A stretch of DNA of 64,000 bases from Cereibacter_A sp052244495 (GCA_052244495.1 JBQPXH010000011.1), one strand, 5' to 3'; positions 50,944 to 61,600 are shown, numbered from the stretch's first letter. Notes: generated by a model from the letters alone, not told the origin. Program-made: numbers and translations.

Positions 50944-52025
50944 CAGGCGGCCTCCTTCCGGCTGAGGCGGATGCGGTAGTTGGACAGAAGGTCCACGGCG
51001 AGAAGGAAGAAGAGAAGCATCCCCTGGAAGGCCTGGATCGAGGCCGCGGGCAGGCCGAGGTTGGTCGAGGCATTGTCGCCGCCGACATAGGTCAGCGCCA
51101 TGAGCAGGCCCGCGAGCAGGATGCCCACAGGATTGAGCCGGCCGAGGAAGGCGACGATGATCGCAGTGAATCCGTAGCCCTGCGCGAAGTCGATCGAGAT
51201 CTGCCCGGCCGGGCCCGTCACCTCGAAGAGCCCGGCGAGACCTGCGAGCGCACCCGAGATCCCCATGCACATGAGCACCAGCCGGTTGGGCGAGACGCCG
51301 GCGAAGCGCGCGGCTCGCGGCGCCTGGCCCGCAAGCCGGATCTGGAAGCCGAGGATATGGCGCTGAAGGAGGATGTAGGCCGCGATCACCGAGGCAAGGG
51401 CCGCGACCACCCCCCAGTGCATGCCGGTGCCCGCGATCAGTTCGGGGTTGGCCGAGGAGGCCCATTGCGAGAGGTTGCGCGAGCCGGGAAAGCCGCCGCC
51501 CTCAGGGTTCCGGAGCGCGCCGAGCGCCATCGAGGCGAGGATCGACTGCGCCACGTAGACAAGGAGCAGCGAGACGAGGATCTCGTTCGTGCGGAACCTC
51601 GTGCGCAGGATCGCGGGGATCATGGCCCAGATCCAGCCGCCGAGCGCGCCCGCGGCGACCATCAGCGGAAAGATGAGACGGCTGTCGGCCGGGTAGAAGG
51701 CAAGCCCTGCCGCGGCGCCGAAGATGGCGCCCATCATGTATTGCCCCTCGGCGCCGATGTTCCAGATCCCCGCCCGGAACCCGAGGCTGAGGCCCACCGC
51801 GATCAGGATCAGCGGCCCCGCCTTCACCAGAAGCTGGCCGCGGAAATACCACGCGAACTCGCCGAAGAGAGGATCCCAGAAGATCGTGCGGATAGCCTCG
51901 ACCGGGCTCTTGCCCAGCAGCGCGAACATGAGACCGCCCGCGATCATCGTCAGGACGACGGCCAGGACCGGCGTCGCGTAATTCCAGAACCGCGACGGGT
52001 TCGGGCGCTTCTCCAGCCTCAGCAT
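50943..52025 (-). CDS. ABC transporter permease, nucleoside/purine type
   Basis: 360 aa. Eight or nine membrane helices with 'SLGFRAGIWNIGAEGQYMMGAIFGA' and the cytoplasmic coupling loop 'AARFAGVSPNRLVLMCMGISGALAGLAGLFEV'. A partner of the next permease, giving the heterodimeric BPD_transp_2 channel typical of NupPQ-like systems. Leftward, 39 bp after the ATPase gene. Confidence 0.92.
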   Translation of the reverse strand: MLRLEKRPNPSRFWNYATPVLAVVLTMIAGGLMFALLGKSPVEAIRTIFWDPLFGEFAWYFRGQLLVKAGPLILIAVGLSLGFRAGIWNIGAEGQYMMGAIFGAAAGLAFYPADSRLIFPLMVAAGALGGWIWAMIPAILRTRFRTNEILVSLLLVYVAQSILASMALGALRNPEGGGFPGSRNLSQWASSANPELIAGTGMHWGVVAALASVIAAYILLQRHILGFQIRLAGQAPRAARFAGVSPNRLVLMCMGISGALAGLAGLFEVTGPAGQISIDFAQGYGFTAIIVAFLGRLNPVGILLAGLLMALTYVGGDNASTNLGLPAASIQAFQGMLLFFLLAVDLLSNYRIRLSRKEAA

Positions 52026-52064
52026 GGGTGCGCCCCCGCGCCGTCACCCGCGAGCATCGCGCCC

Positions 52065-53588
52065 TTACCCGTGAGCATGATGGGCCACCTCCATTCCATG
52101 CGCGCCACCCATCATCAGGCCGATCTCGTCGATGGTCAGCCCCTGCGTGGGCCGGGGCGCGCTCAGGCGGCCCTCGTTCAGCGCGGCGAAGCGGTCGGCG
52201 ATTTCCAGAAGCTCGTCAAGGTCCTGGCTGATGACGACGACTGCCGCCCCCGCCGCTGCCCGGTCGAGGATCGCCTGCCGGATCGCGGCCGCGGCCGAGG
52301 CATCGACGCCCCAGGTCGGCTGGTTGATGACGATGACCGAGGGCTCCTGCGACAACTCGCGCCCCACCACGAACTTCTGCAGGTTGCCCCCCGAGAGGGC
52401 GCGGGCCGCAACCCAGGTGCCGGGGGTGCGCACGTCGAACCGCTCGACGATCTCGGAGGCGAAGGCGCGGGTGCCCGCCCAGTCGATGAAGCCGCGCCAG
52501 GTCAGCCGCTTGCGCACCACGCCCGAGAGAAGCGCATTCTCGACCAGGCTCATGTCGGGGGCGGCGGCATGGCCCAGCCGCTCCTCGGGCGCGGCGACCA
52601 GGCCACGCGTGCGCCGCTCGTTCGGGCCAAGGTCGCCGACGCCGTGGCCCTCGATCAGCACCGCGTCCTTCGGCGCACGCAGCTCGCCCGAAAGGGCGAT
52701 CAGCAGCTCGTCCTGCCCGTTGCCCGCCACGCCCGCGATGCCCAGCACCTCACCACGGCGCACCCTGAAGCTGATGTCCTTGAGCGAGGTGCCGAAGGGG
52801 ATGGGCGAGGCGACCGAGAGCCCCGCAACCTCGAGTGCCACCTCGCCCTTGGGCGTGGCATGCCGCTCGGGCGGGGTGAGGACTGCCCCGACCATCAGCT
52901 CGGCCATCTCGCGGGCCGAGCGTTCGCGCGGGGTGCAGGTCGCCACCACCTTGCCGCGGCGCAGGATCGTCGCCTCGTCGCAGAGCGCGCGGATCTCTTC
53001 CAGCTTGTGGCTGATGTAGAGGATCGCCGTGCCCTCGGCGGAGAGCTGCCGCAGGGTCTGGAACAGGATCTCGACCTCCTGCGGGGTCAGGACCGAGGTT
53101 GGCTCGTCCATGATGAGAAGTTTCGGATCCTGCAGGAGGCAGCGGATGATCTCGACCCGCTGCCGCTCGCCCGCCGAGAGGTCGCCCACCATGCGCGAGG
53201 GATCGAGCGGCAGGCCATATTCCTCGGACACCTGCCGGATGCGGGACGCCAGATCGCGCAGCTTCGGCGGGTTCTCCATCCCGAGCGCCACGTTCTCCGC
53301 GACACTCAGCGCCTCGAACAGGCTGAAATGCTGGAAGACCATGGCGACGCCCGCCCCCCGCGCCTCGCTTGGCTCTCGCGGGGCATAGTCCTGCCCGCGC
53401 AGGCGCATCCGCCCCTCGTCGGGCCGCACGAGGCCGTAGATCATCTTGACCAGTGTGGACTTGCCTGCGCCGTTCTCGCCGAGGAGCGCATGCACCTCGC
53501 CCTCCCGGATCGAGAAGGACACGTCCGAGTTCGCGACCACGCCCGGATAGGCTTTCGTCACCCCCTCGATCCGCAGAAGTTCCGTCAT
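52065..53588 (-). CDS. ABC transporter ATP-binding protein, double-domain nucleoside type
   Basis: 507 aa with two ATPase domains. The first is complete: Walker A GENGAGKST (near residue 38), signature LSAGERQRVEI, Walker B LLIMDEPTSVLT. The second has a degenerate Walker A (GVAGNGQDEL near 285) with signature LSGGNLQKFVVGREL. This is the usual arrangement in simple-sugar and nucleoside importers. The start ATG 53588 overlaps the end of xdhC by 4 bp, tying the importer to xanthine dehydrogenase. Confidence 0.93.
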   Translation of the reverse strand: MTELLRIEGVTKAYPGVVANSDVSFSIREGEVHALLGENGAGKSTLVKMIYGLVRPDEGRMRLRGQDYAPREPSEARGAGVAMVFQHFSLFEALSVAENVALGMENPPKLRDLASRIRQVSEEYGLPLDPSRMVGDLSAGERQRVEIIRCLLQDPKLLIMDEPTSVLTPQEVEILFQTLRQLSAEGTAILYISHKLEEIRALCDEATILRRGKVVATCTPRERSAREMAELMVGAVLTPPERHATPKGEVALEVAGLSVASPIPFGTSLKDISFRVRRGEVLGIAGVAGNGQDELLIALSGELRAPKDAVLIEGHGVGDLGPNERRTRGLVAAPEERLGHAAAPDMSLVENALLSGVVRKRLTWRGFIDWAGTRAFASEIVERFDVRTPGTWVAARALSGGNLQKFVVGRELSQEPSVIVINQPTWGVDASAAAAIRQAILDRAAAGAAVVVISQDLDELLEIADRFAALNEGRLSAPRPTQGLTIDEIGLMMGGAHGMEVAHHAHG

Positions 53589-54526
53589 GACGCGATCTCC
53601 GCCCCCGCCCTGCGCTTTTCCCCCAGCAACCCCACCGCGACGCCCAAGGCAATCGCCTGGGGATGCTTGCCAAGGGACTTGTCGCCGATCGGGCACACCA
53701 TCCGTGCGATCTGCCCGTCCGAATGGCCAAGGGCGCGCAATCTGCCGCGGAAGCGGGCGGCCTTGGTGCCCGAGCCGATCACGCCAAGCCTGGCCGAGCC
53801 GCGCGAGAGGATGCGGTGGCAGAGCTCGAGGTCGAGCGCATGAGAGAAGGTGAGGACGAGATGCTCGGCATGGGGCGGCGCATGGGCCACCAGCTCCTCC
53901 GGCCGCGGGGTCCAGAGCGCACGCGGTCCCCCGGGCAGCACTTCGGGGAAGCGGTCGCGCGCCACGTCGATCCAGGTGAGCGCGAGGTCGGGAAGGGGGC
54001 TCAGCACCCCGACCAGCGCCCGTCCCACATGGCCCGCGCCCCAGATCCAGATCGCGCGCTCTGGCAGGGCGAGCGGCTCGACCAGCCAGCCCTGCCGGAT
54101 CTGCGTCGGAGGCCGCGCCCCCTCGCGCCGCGCCCGGTCGAGAAGGCGTCGGACCTCGAGCCCCATCGGCCGACCGTCGAGACTGCGCGCGACGAGCGCC
54201 TCCCCCAGACCCTCGAGCGCCGCCGCATCCCAGACCTCGGTCACGAGCGTCACCGATCCGCCGCAGCACTGGCCGAGCGCGGGACCGAGCGGCATCCGGT
54301 CCACCCGCCGTCCGCCCGCGGGCAGAAGCGCGCGGGCCCGCGCGATCGCCTCCCATTCGAGCGCACCGCCGCCGATGGTGCCTTCGGTGCCCGTGGCCCA
54401 GACCAGCATCGCGGCTCCCGCCTCGCGCGGGGCCGAGCCCTCGACGGCGGCCACCACTGCTCGGGCAACGGGTCCATGGCAGGCCACTGCGGCGCGCAGC
54501 CCCGCGAGGTCGAAGCCCTCAGCCAC
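53585..54526 (-). CDS. xdhC: Xanthine dehydrogenase accessory protein XdhC
   Basis: 313 aa. The N-terminal XdhC_CoxI part has 'VAAVEGSAPREAGAAMLV' and 'GTIGGGALEWEAIARA', then 'LGPALGQCCGGSVTL' with its conserved Cys pair. A C-terminal Rossmann domain follows (IWIWGAGHVGRALVG). It binds molybdenum cofactor, helps its sulfuration and inserts it into XdhB. The ATG overlaps the end of xdhB by 8 bp. Confidence 0.93.
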   Translation of the reverse strand: MAEGFDLAGLRAAVACHGPVARAVVAAVEGSAPREAGAAMLVWATGTEGTIGGGALEWEAIARARALLPAGGRRVDRMPLGPALGQCCGGSVTLVTEVWDAAALEGLGEALVARSLDGRPMGLEVRRLLDRARREGARPPTQIRQGWLVEPLALPERAIWIWGAGHVGRALVGVLSPLPDLALTWIDVARDRFPEVLPGGPRALWTPRPEELVAHAPPHAEHLVLTFSHALDLELCHRILSRGSARLGVIGSGTKAARFRGRLRALGHSDGQIARMVCPIGDKSLGKHPQAIALGVAVGLLGEKRRAGAEIAS

Positions 54527-56999
54527 GCTGTCGCCTCACCGCCGCAAGGATCCGCTCCGGCGTGGCGGGCGCGTCGAGTGCCGGATAGATGCTGCCGTCG
54601 CCGCAGGCTGCGACCGCCTCGGAGAGCGCCATCAGCACCGAGATCCCGAGCATGAAGGGCGGCTCGCCCACCGCCTTCGACCGGCCCACCGTTTCCTCGG
54701 GATTGGGCCGCTCCCAGAGCTCGACATTGAAGATCCGCGGCCGGTCGGAACAGGCAGGGATCTTGTAGGTCGAAGGCGCGTGGGTCCGAAGCCGCCCCTC
54801 GCCGTCCCAGACCAGCTCCTCGGTGGTGAGCCACCCCGCCCCCTGCACGTAACCGCCCTCGATCTGGCCAATGTCCAGCGCCGGATTGAGGCTCGCGCCC
54901 GTGTCGTGGAGGATGTCGGTCCGCAGGATGCGGTTCTCGCCGGTGAGGCTGTCGATCACCACTTCCGACACCGCCGCCCCATAGGCGAAGTAGAAGAAGG
55001 GCCGCCCGCGCCCCTTCAGCCGGTCCCAGACGATCTTCGGCGTCCGGTAGTAGCCGGTGGCCGAGAGCGGCACGCGGGCCTGATAGGCCATGGCCGCGAC
55101 CTCGGCAAAGGAGAGATCCGCGCCGCTCACGCGCACGCGCCCCTCCTCGAACCGCACCTCCTCCGCCCGCGCCTGATGCCGCTCGGCCACCAGCTCCGCC
55201 AGCCGATCCTGCAGCGTGACGCAGGCCGCACGTACCGCCATCCCGTTCAGGTCCGACCCCGACGAGGCCGCCGTGGCCGAGGTATTGGGCACCTTGCCCG
55301 TGTCGGTCGGTGTGATCTTCACCGCCTCGACCGGCAGCCCCAGTTCCGCCGCGGCCACCTGCGCCACCTTCTGGAACAGCCCCTGTCCCATCTCTGTCCC
55401 GCCATGGTTCAGATGCACCGACCCGTCCTGATAGATATGGACGAGCGCCCCCGCCTGGTTCAGCCAGGTCAGCGTGAAGGAGATCCCGAACTTCACCGGC
55501 GTGAGCGCGATGCCGCGCTTCAGGATCGGGCTCTGCCGGTTCCATTCGGCGATCTCGGCACGGCGGCGGGCATAATCCGCGCGCTCGGCGAGCTCCGCCA
55601 CCAGCGCATCGCCGATGAAGTCCTCGACCGGCATGTGATAAGGCGTGGTCTGCACCCCCTCCGGCGCAGGCGGCGGCAGCTCGTGCTCCACCGCCTCCGC
55701 CCCGCGCGAGGTCAGATCCACCTCCTCCGCCTCCAGCCGCGCCCGGGCTGCGGCATCTTCCTCCTTCATTCTCGCGGAAATATCCCGGGGGTCCGGGGGC
55801 AGAGCCCCCGGCCTTGCCCCCGGCTCCGGCCCACCCCTCTCTTGACCGCCCCCTGCCATCGGCGCGTAAAAGTTCGCCTGCCGCACCTCCAGCGGATCGC
55901 GACCGAGCGCATGGGCCACGTGATCCATCACCCGCTCGATCCCGATCATGCCCTGCGGGCCGCCGAAGCCGCGGAAGGCGGTGGCGCTCTGGGTATGGGT
56001 GCGCAGCCGGTGGCTCTCGATCCGCACCGCAGGCAGGTGGTAGGCGTTGTCGGCATGGAGCATCGCCCTGTCCGCGACCGGCAGCGACAGGTCCTGAGAC
56101 CAGCCGCAGCGGAAGAGATGGCGGAACTCGACCCCCGCGAGCCGCCCCTCGGCATCAAAGCCTGCCCGGTAGTCGATCCTGAGGTCGTGGCGCTTGCCGG
56201 TGATCACCATGTCGTCGTCGCGGTCATAGCGCATCTTGCAGGGTCGCCCCGTGGCGCGGGCGGCCAGTGCGCAGGCGATGGCCAAGGCGTTGCCCTGGCT
56301 TTCCTTGCCGCCGAAGCCGCCGCCCATGCGCCGCACCTCGACGCGCACCGCACTCATCGGCAGCCCCAGCGCATGGGCCACCTTGTGCTGGATCTCGGTC
56401 GGATGCTGGGTCGAGGAATGCACATGCATGTCCCCGCCCTCTTGCGGCAGGGCCAGCGCCACCTGGCCTTCAAGGTAGAAATGCTCCTGTCCGCCCACCT
56501 CCATCCTGCCCTCGACACGATGCAGGGCGGTGGCGATGGCCTCGGCGGCCCCACCCTTTTCCCAGATCACCGGGCCGCCCTCGAAGCGCGAGTCCGCGTC
56601 CATGGCCTCGTCCACGGTCAGGATGGCGGGCAGTGCCCGGATCTCGGATCGGGCAAGCCGGGCGGCACGGCGGGCAGCGCGATGGCTTTCGGCCACGACG
56701 AGGAACAGGGGCTGGCCCGCGTAGTGGACATGACCCTGCGCCAGCAGGGGCTCGTCGTGGATCGAGGGCGAGCAATCGGGCATCGGATCGAGATCCTCCG
56801 GCCCGATCACCCGCACCACGCCCGGCGCGCGGCGCACGGGCTCGAGATCGATCGCGAGGATCTCGCCATGAGCGACGGGCGAGAGGCCGAAGGCGAGGTG
56901 CAGCGTGCCCCTGGGCGTCGGAATGTCGTCCACGTAGCGCGCGGCGCCGGTGACGTGGAGCGGGGCCGCGTCATGCGGCAGCGGGCGACCCATGCTCAT
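54519..56999 (-). CDS. xdhB: Xanthine dehydrogenase molybdopterin-binding subunit
   Basis: 826 aa. Typical XdhB blocks: 'VTGAARYVDDIPTPRGTLHLAFG', 'RMGGGFGGKESQG', 'AFRGFGGPQGMIGIERVMDHVA' and 'GTEMGQGLFQKVAQVAA'. The catalytic Glu region is near the C-terminus, 'SKAVGEPPFMLGISV'. Between 'NFYAP' (near residue 380) and 'TPYHMPVEDF' is an extra segment of some 65 residues. It is Gly/Pro-rich at first, then Glu/Ala-rich, and it contains a copy of the dispersed repeat (55763-55811). Its ATG overlaps the xdhA stop. Confidence 0.94.
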   Translation of the reverse strand: MSMGRPLPHDAAPLHVTGAARYVDDIPTPRGTLHLAFGLSPVAHGEILAIDLEPVRRAPGVVRVIGPEDLDPMPDCSPSIHDEPLLAQGHVHYAGQPLFLVVAESHRAARRAARLARSEIRALPAILTVDEAMDADSRFEGGPVIWEKGGAAEAIATALHRVEGRMEVGGQEHFYLEGQVALALPQEGGDMHVHSSTQHPTEIQHKVAHALGLPMSAVRVEVRRMGGGFGGKESQGNALAIACALAARATGRPCKMRYDRDDDMVITGKRHDLRIDYRAGFDAEGRLAGVEFRHLFRCGWSQDLSLPVADRAMLHADNAYHLPAVRIESHRLRTHTQSATAFRGFGGPQGMIGIERVMDHVAHALGRDPLEVRQANFYAPMAGGGQERGGPEPGARPGALPPDPRDISARMKEEDAAARARLEAEEVDLTSRGAEAVEHELPPPAPEGVQTTPYHMPVEDFIGDALVAELAERADYARRRAEIAEWNRQSPILKRGIALTPVKFGISFTLTWLNQAGALVHIYQDGSVHLNHGGTEMGQGLFQKVAQVAAAELGLPVEAVKITPTDTGKVPNTSATAASSGSDLNGMAVRAACVTLQDRLAELVAERHQARAEEVRFEEGRVRVSGADLSFAEVAAMAYQARVPLSATGYYRTPKIVWDRLKGRGRPFFYFAYGAAVSEVVIDSLTGENRILRTDILHDTGASLNPALDIGQIEGGYVQGAGWLTTEELVWDGEGRLRTHAPSTYKIPACSDRPRIFNVELWERPNPEETVGRSKAVGEPPFMLGISVLMALSEAVAACGDGSIYPALDAPATPERILAAVRRQRG
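55763..55811 (-). repeat. Dispersed hairpin-plus-GGATATTT element, copy 3, inside xdhB
   Basis: On the minus strand a perfect stem CCGGGGGC-TCT-GCCCCCGG (55811-55793) precedes GGACCCCC and the core GGATATTTCCGCGAGAATGA-AGG (55785-55763). It is read through in frame as part of XdhB and encodes GALPPDPRDISARMKEE. Same order of hairpin and core as the intergenic copies. Confidence 0.75.
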
Positions 57000-58444
57000 G
57001 CGTCCACCTCCAGCACCGAGATCGCGCGGCCGTCGAGATCGTGGAAGACGCGCGTCAGCATGTTGGCCGCGGCCTCCAGCCGGTAGTCCGCCGAGGCGCG
57101 CATGTCCGAGAGCGGCGTGAAGTCCTCGGCGAAAGCCTCGCGGGCGACTTCTACTGTCGCAAGGCTCCAGGGCCGGCCAATAAGGGCCGCCTCGACAGCC
57201 TTCGCGCGCTTCGGGATCCCGGCCATGCCGCCGAAGGCCACGCGGGCGGCCGTCACCCGGCCGTCCTCGACCGAGATGTCGAAGCAGCCGCAGACCGCCG
57301 AGATGTCCTGATCGAACCGTTTCGAGAGCTTGTAGCAGCGCAGGCCCGGCGCCTCGGTCGGGATCGTGACCGCCTCGACGAACTCGCCCGGGCGCCGGTC
57401 CTGTTTGCGGTAGTCGAGGAAGAAATCCTCGATCGGCAGGTCGCGGCGCACGTCGCCGCGGCGCAGGTGCAGCGTCGCCCCGAGCGCGATCAGCGCAGGT
57501 GGCGTGTCGCCGATGGGCGAGCCGTTGGCGATGTTGCCGCCGATGGTCGCCGCGTTGCGGATCTGGACGCTTGCGAACCGGCGGAGGAGTTCGGCGAAGG
57601 AGGGCAGGCGGGGCGCCAGCGCCTCGCGCAGCTCGGCGATGGTGACGGTGGCCCCGACGCGCAGACGGCTGCCCTCGTCTTCGATGCGCCGAAGTTCGGG
57701 AATGCCGCCGAGGAAGATGGGCCGCGGCAGGTCGCGCAGCTCCTTCGTGACCCAGAGGCCCACGTCGGTGGCGCCCGCGATCAGCGTAGCCTCGGGATGC
57801 GCCTCGTAGAGCCGCGCGAGTTCCTCAAGGCTGGTCGGGCGGATGCCGGCGGCCGGGGGGCTGTCTGTTTCCCCATGCCCGTCCGCGCTGCGGGCGATAG
57901 CGACCGCCGAGGGGCTCTGGCCGCTCACGGTCCCACCCGAGGATATTTGGGGCCGAGTGAAGGACGGCAGCCAGTCGGGCGGGGGCGCCTCCTCGGCGAC
58001 GCGGGCGGCGCGGACGATGGGGGCATAGCCCGTGCAGCGGCAGAGGTTGCCCGCCAGCGTGTCGTCATGGTCGCGGCAGCCGGTGGCATGGGCCACTGCC
58101 ATCGACATGACGAAGCCCGGCGTGCAGAAGCCGCATTGCGAGCCGTGATGGTCGATCATCGCCTGCTGCACCGGATGGAGGCGGCCGTCCGGAGCGGCGA
58201 GGCCCTCGACGGTGCGGACCTCCTTGCCCTGAAGCTGGGGCAGGAAGAGGAGGCAGGCGTTCAGCGCGCGGGGGCCGGCCTCGTCGATCACCATCACGGT
58301 GCAGGCGCCGCAGTCACCCTCGTTGCAGCCCTCCTTCGTGCCGGTAAGCTCGCGATCCTCGCGCAGGAAGTCGAGCAGCGTCCGTGTCGGATCGGCCGAG
58401 ACGCTGAGGGGCGTTCCGTTCAGGGTGAACGCGATCTCCGTCAT
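56996..58444 (-). CDS. xdhA: Xanthine dehydrogenase FAD / iron-sulfur subunit
   Basis: 482 aa. Two 2Fe-2S clusters are bound in the N-terminal part: CNEGDCGACTVMV (near residue 40) and the CGFCTPG...CRCTGY pair (near 105-140). The FAD domain begins near 215 ('ATLIAGATDVGLWVTKELRDLP', 'TIGGNIANGSPIGDTPP'). The linker between them (about 160-205) is longer than usual and holds a copy of the dispersed repeat. It passes electrons from XdhB to NAD. First gene of the seven-gene purine operon; divergent from dnaE across 202 bp. Confidence 0.94.
   Translation of the reverse strand: MTEIAFTLNGTPLSVSADPTRTLLDFLREDRELTGTKEGCNEGDCGACTVMVIDEAGPRALNACLLFLPQLQGKEVRTVEGLAAPDGRLHPVQQAMIDHHGSQCGFCTPGFVMSMAVAHATGCRDHDDTLAGNLCRCTGYAPIVRAARVAEEAPPPDWLPSFTRPQISSGGTVSGQSPSAVAIARSADGHGETDSPPAAGIRPTSLEELARLYEAHPEATLIAGATDVGLWVTKELRDLPRPIFLGGIPELRRIEDEGSRLRVGATVTIAELREALAPRLPSFAELLRRFASVQIRNAATIGGNIANGSPIGDTPPALIALGATLHLRRGDVRRDLPIEDFFLDYRKQDRRPGEFVEAVTIPTEAPGLRCYKLSKRFDQDISAVCGCFDISVEDGRVTAARVAFGGMAGIPKRAKAVEAALIGRPWSLATVEVAREAFAEDFTPLSDMRASADYRLEAAANMLTRVFHDLDGRAISVLEVDA
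57855..57963 (+). repeat. Dispersed hairpin-plus-GGATATTT element, copy 4, inside xdhA
   Basis: Starts GGGGGGCTGTCTG (57855-57867), as does the copy at 44379, and ends with the core GGATATTTGGGGCCGAGTGA-AGG (57941-57963). The interior differs and is longer. It is oriented opposite to xdhA and is translated in frame as the Fe-S/FAD linker. Confidence 0.7.
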
Positions 58445-58646
58445 GTGAAAACCTGCCGCCTTCTGTGGGTCCGGCTTGCGCCGGTGCAGGTCCGCCCGAT
58501 GCGGCGTAAAGCGGGCCTGCGACAATTGCGACCATCAAAGCCTGTCGGAGCCCGCCGTGGCAAGGGGGTCCTCTCCAGCGCCGCGCGTTGCCAGCCCCGT
58601 CTTTCCGCGGCTTTCCGCGGCGCTGCGGCTTCTGTAGGCTCCGGGC

Positions 58647-61600
58647 ATGTCGAACGCCCCCCGATTCATCCATCTCCGTGTGCACACCGAATATTCGCTG
58701 CTCGAAGGCGCGGTGCCGGTAAAGAAGCTGATCGGCCTCTGCACGGCCGCCGCGATGCCGGCCGTGGCGGTGACCGACACGAACGCCATGTTCGCCGCGC
58801 TGGAGTTTTCGGTGCTGGCGAGCGGTGCCGGGATCCAGCCCATCGTCGGCTGTCAGGTGTCGGTCGCCTTCGAGCCGGCGGCACTCGGCGAGCGGCCGAA
58901 GCCGCCCGCGCCGGTCGTGCTGCTCGCCCAGAACGAGGCGGGCTACGGCAACCTGATGAAGCTCTCCTCCTGCCTCTATCTCGGCAAGGAGGGGGCTCTG
59001 CCGCAGGTCACGCTGGAGGATCTGGAGCGCCATGCGGAGGGGCTGATCTGTCTCACTGGCGGGCCCGACGGGCCGGTGGGGCGGCTTCTGCAGGAAGGTC
59101 AGCGGTCCAAGGCCCAGGCACTCCTGCACCGGATGGCCGCCATCTATCCCGGGCGGCTCTACGTCGAACTGCAGCGCCATCCGGGAGAGGGCGGGCGGCT
59201 GACCGAGGCCGAGCGCGCGACCGAGCCGGGGCATGTGGACCTCGCCTATGCGCTCGAGCTGCCGCTCGTGGCGACGAACGACGTCTACTTCCCGAAGTCC
59301 GAGATGTACGAGGCGCATGACGCGCTGATCTGCATCGCCGAAGGCGCCTATGTGGACCAGGCCGCGCCGCGCCGCCGCCTGACGCCGCAGCATTACTTCA
59401 AGTCCGAGGCCGAGATGGCAGCACTCTTCGCCGACCTGCCCGAGGCGGTGGAGAACACGGTCGAGATCGCGCGCCGCTGCGCCTTCAAGGCCGCCAAGCG
59501 CCCGCCGATCCTGCCGCGCTTCGCCGATGACGAGGTGGAGGAGCTGCGGCGGCAGGCCAAGGAGGGGCTGGCCGCCCGCCTCGCCGTGATCCCGCATGCG
59601 GCGCCCGTCGAGAAATACGAGGCGCGTCTTGCCTTCGAGCTCGGCATCATCGAGCAGATGGGCTTTCCGGGCTATTTCCTGATCGTGGCCGACTTCATCA
59701 AGTGGGGGAAGGCCAACGGCATCCCCGTGGGTCCGGGACGGGGGTCGGGCGCAGGCTCGCTCGTGGCCTATGCGTTGACGATTACCGATCTCGATCCATT
59801 GCGTTACCAGCTTCTCTTCGAGCGGTTTCTGAACCCAGAGCGGGTCTCGATGCCGGACTTCGATATCGACTTCTGCATGGACCGGCGCGAGGAGGTGATC
59901 CGCTACGTCCAGGAGAAATACGGCCGCGACAAGGTTGGGCAGATCATCACCTTCGGCGCGCTCCTCTCGAAGGCTGCCGTCCGCGACGTGGGGCGCGTGC
60001 TGCAGATGCCCTACGGGCAGGTGGACCGGCTGTCGAAGATGATCCCGGTCGAGGGGGTGAAGCCCGTCTCGATCCAGAAGGCGCTGGCCGACGAGCCGCG
60101 GCTGCGCGAGGCCGCCAAGACCGAGGAAGTGGTGAAGCGCCTTCTCGACTACGGCATGCAGATCGAGGGGCTTCTGCGCAACGCCTCGACCCATGCCGCG
60201 GGCGTGGTGATCGGGGACCGGCCGCTCGACGAGCTGGTGCCGCTCTATCAGGATCCCCGATCCGACATGCCGGCCACCCAGTTCAACATGAAATGGGTGG
60301 AAGCCGCGGGGCTGGTGAAGTTCGACTTCCTCGGCCTCAAGACGCTGACGGTGATCCAGAACGCGATCGACCTCATCCGCGGCACGGGGCGGGCCCTGCA
60401 CATGGCTGCGGACGGGCGGGTGCTCTACGATCCGCCGCCGGGGGCCGAGAACGACATCGGGCATATCCCGCTCGAGGACAAGGCCACCTACGAGCTCTAT
60501 GCGCAGGCCAAGACCGTGGCGGTGTTCCAGGTCGAAAGCTCGGGCATGATGGATGCGCTGCGGCGCATGAAGCCGACCTGCATCGAGGATATCGTGGCGC
60601 TGGTGGCGCTCTACCGGCCCGGCCCGATGGAGAACATCCCGGTCTATTGCGAGGTGAAGCACGGGCTGCGCGATCTCGAGAGCCTGCATCCGACCATCGA
60701 CCCGATCCTGAAGGAGACGCAGGGCATCATCGTCTATCAGGAACAGGTGATGCAGATCGCGCAGGTCATGGCGGGCTATACGCTGGGCGGCGCGGACCTT
60801 CTGCGCCGCGCCATGGGCAAGAAGATCGCCGAGGAGATGGCCAAGGAGCGCCCGAAGTTCATCGAGGGCGCGAAGAAGACCCACGGCATCGACACGAAGA
60901 AAGCGGGCGAAGTCTTCGACCTGCTGGAGAAATTCGCGAACTACGGCTTCAACAAGTCCCACGCCGCCGCCTATGCGGTGGTCAGCTATCAGACCGCCTG
61001 GCTGAAGGCGAACCATCCGGTTGAGTTCATGGCCGCGGTGATGAACTGCGATATCCACCTGACCGACAAGCTCGCCGTCTACAAGCGCGAGGTGGACAAG
61101 CTCGGCATCCGCACGGTGGCGCCCTGCGTGAATGCCTCGCTTGCCACCTTCACGGTGCGCGACGGCGCGGTGGTCTATGCGCTCGGCGCGCTGAAGAACG
61201 TGGGCGTCGAGGCGATGCGTCTGATTGTCGAGGCCCGCGGCGACCGTCCTTTCGCCACGCTCTTCGATCTCGCCCGCAGGGTCGAACTGAAACGGATCGG
61301 CAAGCGCCCGCTCGAGATGCTGGCGCGCGCCGGGGCCTTCGACGCCCTCGACCGCAATCGCGCCCGGGTGTTCGAGGCGCTGGATGCGCTGGTTGCCTAT
61401 TCCGCCGCCATTCACGACGCGCGGAATTCGAGCCAGGTCTCGCTCTTCGGCGAGGCGGGGGCCGACATCCCCGAGCCGCGCCTTCCCAACCGCGACGACT
61501 GGCTGCCGGTCGAGCGGCTGGCGCAGGAGCATCAGGCCATCGGCTTCTATCTCTCGGGCCATCCGCTCGACGATTACATGGGGGCGCTGAAGCGGCGCAA

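Noticed and set aside
53850..57086. A 1078-codon open frame on the plus strand
   Set aside because: Antisense to xdhC and xdhB, whose protein signatures are unambiguous; no start signal and no recognisable motif.
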